From the NCBI RefSeq assembly GCF_905147045.1, contig NC_065898.1, positions 11,966,001 to 12,030,000 on the forward strand: a DNA stretch of 64,000 nucleotides, written 5' to 3'. This stretch comes from Nymphalis io. Lineage: Eukaryota; Arthropoda; Insecta; Lepidoptera; Nymphalidae. Made by a program: the position numbers and the translations under genes. The notes below the pieces were generated by a model. It made no database searches, was not told where the DNA came from, and worked only from the letters and a program-made list of their open reading frames with translations. Below are positions 58,446-64,000 of this stretch, piece by piece; the first letter of the stretch is position 1; each line of letters opens with the position of its first letter.

Positions 58446-58737
58446 CAAAATGTTTGCTATTTACTTTGTATTTCATAACCCATTTACTGATTGAAAAGCT
58501 TTTGCTAATATCATCTGAACCTTGTTAGATAAGTCTAAAAGTTGTTCTAAGGTAATCTAACACCGAATGTCAATGAGTCAGTATAACAATGAAAATGAGT
58601 CAGTATTAAGAACACCTTTAGATACAAAAGCTTAAATCGATAAGCAGTGTATTTTTGTTTATAAAAATATGTGTGATTTATGGTTTCGATGTCTATTATA
58701 AACAGTGGTACTAACTTATCAAATGGTGTCTTCATAT

Positions 58738-58930
58738 GATCCACCTTATGGTAAGTGGTAACCACTGCTCAAAGAAATTGGTACTGTAAGAAATATTAAC
58801 CAACACTTACAACACCAATACGCCATCAACCTTGGAAACTAAGTTGTCCCTTGTGCCTGTGGTTACACTGGCTCACTCACCCTTCAAACCGAAACACAAC
58901 AATACTAAGTTTTGCTATATGGATATAGAA
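58738..58930 (-). repeat. Family B, diverged
   Basis: 'tccaccttatggtaagtggt', 'gtgcctgtggttacactggc', 'cttcaaaccgaaacacaaca'. Confidence 0.7.
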
Positions 58931-59174
58931 TATATATAAAAGTATTGTAAACATAAAGATTTTGTTCTGTTAGTATGAACGCGCAGGATCTACAAATTCG
59001 ATTAAAAAAACATTTTTTTGCGTTAGACATTTATTGACGAAGGTAGACTTAACATATACATAACATCACGATACATCCTACAGGGCTGGAGCGGAGCAAT
59101 CACGTTGAACGTTCCACATTATTTTTCGGTAAAATAATTGGTTTCATTTGTTAATAGATATATTTTATTTACAG

Positions 59175-59324
59175 ATACGAAACCTACAAGGCGACGTTGA
59201 AGAAGATCCCGGCGACGCGGCTGTCCCGTTTGACGGAGGCCCTCGCCAATTACGACCCTGTGCTCAATGAGTACTTCTTCGACAGACACCCTGGCGTCTT
59301 CGCGCAGGTTCTTAACTACTACAG
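59175..59324 (+). CDS. Shaw: Shaw-type Kv3 potassium channel, coding exon 2
   Basis: 150-nt exon between a 'tattttatttacag' acceptor and an ideal donor AG|GTGAGT, entered and left in phase 2. With the AG carried from exon 1 it encodes R-YETYKATLKKIPATRLSRL, then TEALANYDPVLNEYFFDRHP and GVFAQVLNYY. This is the first half of the T1 domain, with the 'FFDRHPG.F..VLNYYR' block that is nearly invariant in Kv channels; the 'TYKATLKKIPATRLSRLTEA' wording is Shaw-specific in my reading. Its base composition is clearly more GC-rich than the surroundings. The remaining T1 (zinc-binding part), six membrane segments and pore must lie beyond 64000; I found none in the remaining 4.7 kb. Confidence 0.96.
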
Positions 59325-60007
59325 GTGAGTCATAAGCATAATTGTTGATACTTCTGTTCTATATTCTTTCTACAATTCAATATTATTTGAGTTGAATACT
59401 GATTTAATTTTAGAAAAACGTACATTAAATTTATATGCCTTTAAATTCTGGAGCGTTCATTCCTCTTAAGGAGAAGATATATAGCTTTTCCGTTACTATA
59501 CTCCAATGTCGCAAGTACAGTTGTGACAGAATTTCTTGTGAAACATGCAACTTTCCTTACGACGTATTGATTTACGACTACTAACAAGAAGATCAACTAA
59601 CTAATGCAATAGATATTATATTATACTAAAAAATAATGCATCTCTTTACTGTCTGACTCGATAGGTCATAGCATATCAATTCTCTGAATCAAAGAATTAT
59701 TTTATCAATAAAATAATTTTTTTACTAACGTGATTCGTGAAACAAACCTGAACAAGCTAACTACTCTAGACTCATCGTGAGTCATTCACCTTCATGGTAG
59801 TAGTGTATGAAAAATATTAGGAATAGCTTTTAACAATTATCTAATGACAGAAATGTGTATTTATCATTACGTAGCTAAATTGCTGGAATGCCTGCCTGTG
59901 TAATTTTTTTTAGAGAATGTAAGGCATCTCGTCAAATTACACAAGCGATAAGCGCTAATTTTATCTCTTAAGCTTGAATGAGATGAAGAACGCGTAAAAT
60001 TTTTCGA

Positions 60008-60500
60008 ATCAAATCAAAATGTACTTTATTCATATAGACTTTTACAAGAAGTTCTCGCCCGCAGATTCAAACGTGCATTGTGGGTGGGAGATATGCGAAG
60101 GTGCTAACCTATATACTTTTCCGTACCCCTAAACATTTATTGCAAATGTCGTAATGATTGAATAGTTAAGGCGTGAATGTGTAACAAACAAATAAATAAT
60201 AATAATATCCAGGGACATTATTCACACACGGTCATCTGAACCCAAACTAAACAGAGCTTGTACTATAGAAACCAGACAACTGATATACTATATATACTTC
60301 TTTTTATTTTGTAAATACATACTTATATATGGATAAACAAACTCTTTTTCGCAATTATAATATTAGTAAGTTCCAACGAAGAGAATCGGCAAGAAACTCA
60401 GCAGTTATTGTTTTCATCCACTTCAATTACATAATTATGTAAATCAAATACAATTGAATCGATATGATAAATCCTGCTTGAAAATCAACAAGTACTTTAC
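60008..60500 (-). repeat. Family F pieces around a truncated SINE D
   Basis: F end at 60008-60055 ('aaaatgtactttattcatat'). SINE D (reverse, 60196-60334) has an (ATA)n tail and lacks its tRNA-like head. F core at 60345-60500 includes 'gaatcggcaagaaactcagc'. Confidence 0.6.
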
Positions 60501-60593
60501 TTACTCCGATTTTATATTATATAATCTTGTCTTAATTAATGTGTAATATTCATAAATAAATAATAGAAATGTTTTATTTATTTATTAAGTAGT

Positions 60594-60595
<2 letters not shown>

Positions 60596-60654
<59 letters not shown>
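60596..60654. repeat. (TA)n microsatellite
   Basis: About 29 uninterrupted TA units. Confidence 0.97.
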
Positions 60655-60656
<2 letters not shown>

Positions 60657-61267
60657 TTATTACCTTATCAATATAGTGGTCTCTTCCAGGCAGCCTCTAT
60701 AAAAAGAAACATATTTTTATTTTTTAGCCAGGAACATTAATCGAGCGTAGTGTGATAGTAATTAAAATATATTAAACACTTAGAAAATAAGTAATTACTA
60801 TAAATAAGTATTAATGTTGTTACATCTTACTTGAAATTTGTTTGTTCTTCGTTCTCGCAGTAGACAATTCTTGAACTAATCAAAGTTACGTTGATACATG
60901 CGTAGCTCGTAACTCGATATCGACTACGAAGGGAATGGATTAAGTTAAATAAGGACCACGTAGTCAATTAATATAATTGCTTTAGACAAACGTGTAGACG
61001 TTTTTTTAGATATAGTATTAGAGATTACAAATATGTATTATCATTATTATTTATTTATTAAATAAATATAAACAATTTTTTTGTAGTCCTCTGGTCTCTG
61101 CAGCATCTGCGGCTACTGATTTAACATTTAAAATATGTTTGAAGTGTGGGTGTCATGCGGCCGAAAATGCGATTTTTCGTGGAAATAAAGTATCAAAATT
61201 GTTATCTAATATTTATCTTTAATCATGTCCAAGGAATTGAATAGGCTATAGTATAAAACCCTGCAAC

Positions 61268-61473
61268 ATGCGCATGGAGTAAGCCAGTGTAATTACAAGT
61301 GTCACAAGGGACATAACATCTTAGTTCTCAAGGTTGGTGGCGCATTGTAATGATGACATAAGATGTAAGCGATGGTTAGCATTTCTTACTATGCCAATGT
61401 CTATGGGCGTTGGTGACTACTTAGCATCAGGTAGCCCATGTGCTCGTCCGCCTTCCCATTCTATAAAAAAAAA
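61268..61473 (+). repeat. Family B, head missing
   Basis: Starts near 'gccagtgtaattacaag' and ends 'cattctataaaaaaaaa'. A 15-bp insertion sits after 'gtggcgcattg'. Confidence 0.85.
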
Positions 61474-62769
61474 TTACCTTATTGTGACATTGTGTGTAAA
61501 AAATTGCGTGTTTTAGGTGATATTTTGCCACATACATATATATCGACCAACTGTTATTTTAGCAGCTTGTTGGAACAAGATCTAAGTCTGAGAAGAAGAA
61601 GAGGACTTTGAGGGCACATTTACAAGTTATAACTTCTGTCTCTGACTGTATGTACCACGCGGTATCCATAGTTAAACAAACATTGTTTAAATATTTACAT
61701 TTATCTATCCTTTGCAAAATAATTACAAGGAGTCGAGATGAATACGATATCGATCCAATTTTCTGACGTTTGAAGTAATGGGGTGAAGGACTAAATGTTT
61801 GAGAAGTACGGAACTAGTAGTTCCCGGGTTAACCAAGTTTTAGTTTCCTTTATCTCAACAAGTGTGAGGGACAGTTCTAAAAGGTGTGTTGAAATTTCTG
61901 AAATGTTATATATGCTGTGATTTTTTAAATGCATTTTTATTAACAAAATATATTAAAGACAAAACTAAGTAATGCCTGGATTTAAATGATTGATAAAACT
62001 TCAATTAACATGTTATATGTGTTGGGTAATTTCGTTTGTTTTTTTTCCAAATTTCAGATATAGCAACATCAATCCTTCCATTAAAATATCCCGATGATTT
62101 ATCTATTCTTGTAAATGTAGAAACAATACAAAGATGACGTCAGTTGCTTTATCAACGACTAATCTATCCTTCAACACAGATGATGCTGTGCTCTGTTTCC
62201 CGTTTTATTCTCGTACTGATATGTCTGAACCGTCAATCAACAAGCATCAATTTTAGACTAACTTACGTTTTATTGCAGTTCTATTTTCTGTTTATATTTT
62301 TATTTTCATGTAAATAAAATTTGGTTACATCATTTTCAAAGGTGGTAGAATGTAGGTCAAACATTATTTCTTATTTTAAATAATGTATCGAGTTCGATTC
62401 TGTTTATTTTAAAATATAAACTATCCACTTTAAAGTTATATTCTAAAAATAATGAATTCAATATATATAGTTTTATATATGATGTATAAAATCTTTTATA
62501 TATATAAGAAAAATTGACTGATTGATATATCAACGTCAAACCACTGAGAGCTAGCACCATAAAAATTTGCATACGGGCTCCCATTACACATTAGGTTAGC
62601 ACTGAGGATGGATTTTTGAAAATTAAACCCCTAAGGTCTTTGTCACTAACAACGGGGATGACATTTTGAATTAGGCTGCGAGCGAAGCCGGGTAAAGCGC
62701 TAATATTCGAATTAAAGATGATTTATTCTCGAACGTACGCTTTGATTTTTATAAAAGATAAGTGTATTC

Positions 62770-62902
62770 CTTGTTGGTTCTTGTCGTTATAATTTAAATT
62801 TCGAATTCATGGTAGCTTTTTAATTAATCATCGAAAATGATGACTCAAAAGTGCTTTTAAGATTAGTAAGAGTATTTAAATTGAAGTAATTTTGAATTTA
62901 AC
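62770..62902 (+). repeat. Family F, old
   Basis: 'ccttgttggttcttgtcgtt', 'gatgactcaaaagtgctttt', 'aaattgaagtaattttgaat'. Confidence 0.45.
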
Positions 62903-63292
62903 ATTTTGTGCCGTTTATGTACAGATACAATTATTTTTATTGTGACTAAGAGGGGTCTTTATAAATGTTTGTTTTGACTTCAAAAATTGTTATAGTGATA
63001 GAGCTAATTTGAATTTAGAATATTAAAATGATTAATTGTAATTTAGAATTTTAACTACACTGGAGTTTGAAAAGCGTATTAACTGAATCATTTCATTTAT
63101 GTCACGTTTTTTGTAACTCAAGTTTTAGTTTGTTGCTGCTATGTACAGATTTTAGTGTTGGCAATGGACCTATCCTGTTTATAATAAGATCAAAATGATA
63201 TAAAGCGTCATATATCTACATCGAATACAAAGAAATCTGTATTAAATACAAAAATGGAATGTAATTGATTACTTTTTGAACTATTAATTTGT

Positions 63293-63556
63293 GGTAACAG
63301 CCTGTGAATGTCCCACTGCTGGGCTAAGGCCTCCTTTCCCGTTTTGAGGAAAAGGTTCGGAGCTTATTCCACCACGCTGCTCCGATGCGGGTTGGTGGAA
63401 TGCTCATGTGGCAGAATTTAAGTGTAATTAACCACATGCAGGTTTCCTCACGATGTTTTCTTTCACCGTAAAGCTCGAGATGAATTGTAATCACAAATTA
63501 AGCATATACAAAATTCAGTGGTGCTTTTCCGAGTTTGAACCAACGATCATCGGTTA
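63293..63556 (-). repeat. SINE A, head lost
   Basis: From 'ggtaacagcctgtgaatgtc' to 'aacgatcatcggtt'. The B box (minus) is altered to 'ggttcaaactc' and the A-box region is missing. Confidence 0.83.
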
Positions 63557-64000
63557 TATTACTATAATTAACTCTGTTTAGGTGCATTCGTGGCTTGAGA
63601 GTATTTATGTTATTATTTACAAATGTAGGTTATTTTTAGAGTCAAGAGAGATTAGAATTACTAACGTTCAACTAAATCCTTTAATAATTTTGTAAGGCAT
63701 GATAGTGCTGTTACGTAATTGTCTAAACTTAATGACTGACAAACTCAATAACTTATCATAGAATTCGAATTAGTATTTTAATCCAGGCTGTCAGGTCTAC
63801 AGCTTTATATCGAGCCACTGTTCTAACGTAACAGCTAGGAATCCTAATATATCATTGATGACAGGAAGACTCAGCGCTGCAGCTTAAGCGGTTAGGAAAG
63901 TTAGACAACTGACCTTAATACTGCTCGATTAAATATCTGAACTATATCGAAGTAGTATACTTATATACTTATTTTGCTACGGTTTTATTCCTTATGTTTA

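Larger units (their letters stand above)
22718..59174 (+). other. Shaw intron 1 (36.5 kb), retroposon-rich
   Basis: Donor GTATGG at 22718, acceptor 'tattttatttacag' ending at 59174, phase 2. It holds most of the repeats of the window, one RTE fragment and several possible hairpins. Longer stretches in which I recognise nothing are about 22.8-23.3, 29.8-30.6, 31.1-31.6, 32.0-32.9, 35.0-35.7, 45.1-45.5, 46.0-46.6, 47.0-47.9, 50.3-51.0, 51.3-52.0 and 56.7-57.7 kb. Confidence 0.88.
59325..64000 (+). other. Shaw intron 2 (continues past window)
   Basis: Opens with GTGAGT. Besides the repeats listed, 60700-61260, 61550-62750 and 62910-63290 hold AT-rich sequence in which I recognise no exon. Confidence 0.8.

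Noticed and set aside
59325..64000. Search for the next Shaw exon (rest of T1 domain)
   Set aside because: No stretch encoding the expected continuation after LNYYR, and no suitable acceptor with an open phase-2 frame, was found.

Overview
This is an AT-rich, intron- and retroposon-dominated stretch of insect nuclear DNA, most likely from a moth or butterfly (Lepidoptera). The evidence is two genes with insect-type GT-AG splicing, a predicted Inr+DPE core promoter, and very dense copies of short retroposons with tRNA-type heads of the kind lepidopteran introns carry. No bacterial-style operons, rRNA, CRISPR arrays or convincing functional tRNA genes were seen. Family assignments are from motif reading only; no database search was possible.

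Protein-coding genes. (1) At the left edge, on the minus strand, three short exons (2216-2117, 1449-1361, 116-1) splice in phase into the start of a small secreted protein with a signal peptide; the gene runs off the window. None of its exons forms a long ORF, so it is easily missed. (2) On the plus strand, a predicted promoter at about 22.5 kb and two coding exons (22674-22717 and 59175-59324) encode the first 65 residues of a Shaw/Kv3-type voltage-gated potassium channel (T1 tetramerisation domain). The intron between them is 36.5 kb and fills most of the window; later exons lie beyond 64000. (3) An intronless 95-codon ORF lies antisense inside this intron (40974-40687) and is a weak candidate for a nested gene.

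Mobile elements. 2.2-22.5 kb is intergenic and holds a frameshifted LINE (11.9-15.0 kb, endonuclease plus reverse transcriptase) and a young LTR retrotransposon (15821-19355, minus strand). The LTR element has two 653-bp LTRs that differ at one base that I can see. It carries gag and an aspartic protease but no reverse transcriptase or integrase; a 25-bp tandem array lies where pol would be. A 5'-truncated RTE-type LINE lies at 28.2-29.0 kb.

Short repeats, named here for convenience. Family A: SINE of about 310 bp with tRNA-type A and B boxes and a short-period tail such as (gttacg)n. Family B: retroposon of about 295 bp starting 'actggtggtagggctttg' and ending 'ctataaaaaa', with no recognisable tRNA head. 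Family C: tRNA-headed SINE of about 375 bp with an (ATT)n tail. Family D: tRNA-headed SINE of about 260 bp, also with an (ATT)n tail. Family E: short tRNA-like SINE. Family F: 3' end of a retroposon with the core 'gagtttcttgccggttctt'. Family G: 'ctatactaatattataaa' elements of the lepidopteran Lep1/MINE type, possibly Helitron-related. Several insertions are nested with clear target-site duplications (TSDs), giving a relative order of events. Two pairs of copies share extra, non-SINE flanks and form long inverted repeats (33.7/37.8 kb and 47.9/52.4 kb).

The two real genes diverge from a repeat-filled spacer and show no sign of working together. I found no clearly new multi-gene system. The most useful new observations are the hidden secreted-protein gene, the gag-protease-only LTR element, the inverted repeats and the Shaw promoter/uORF architecture.
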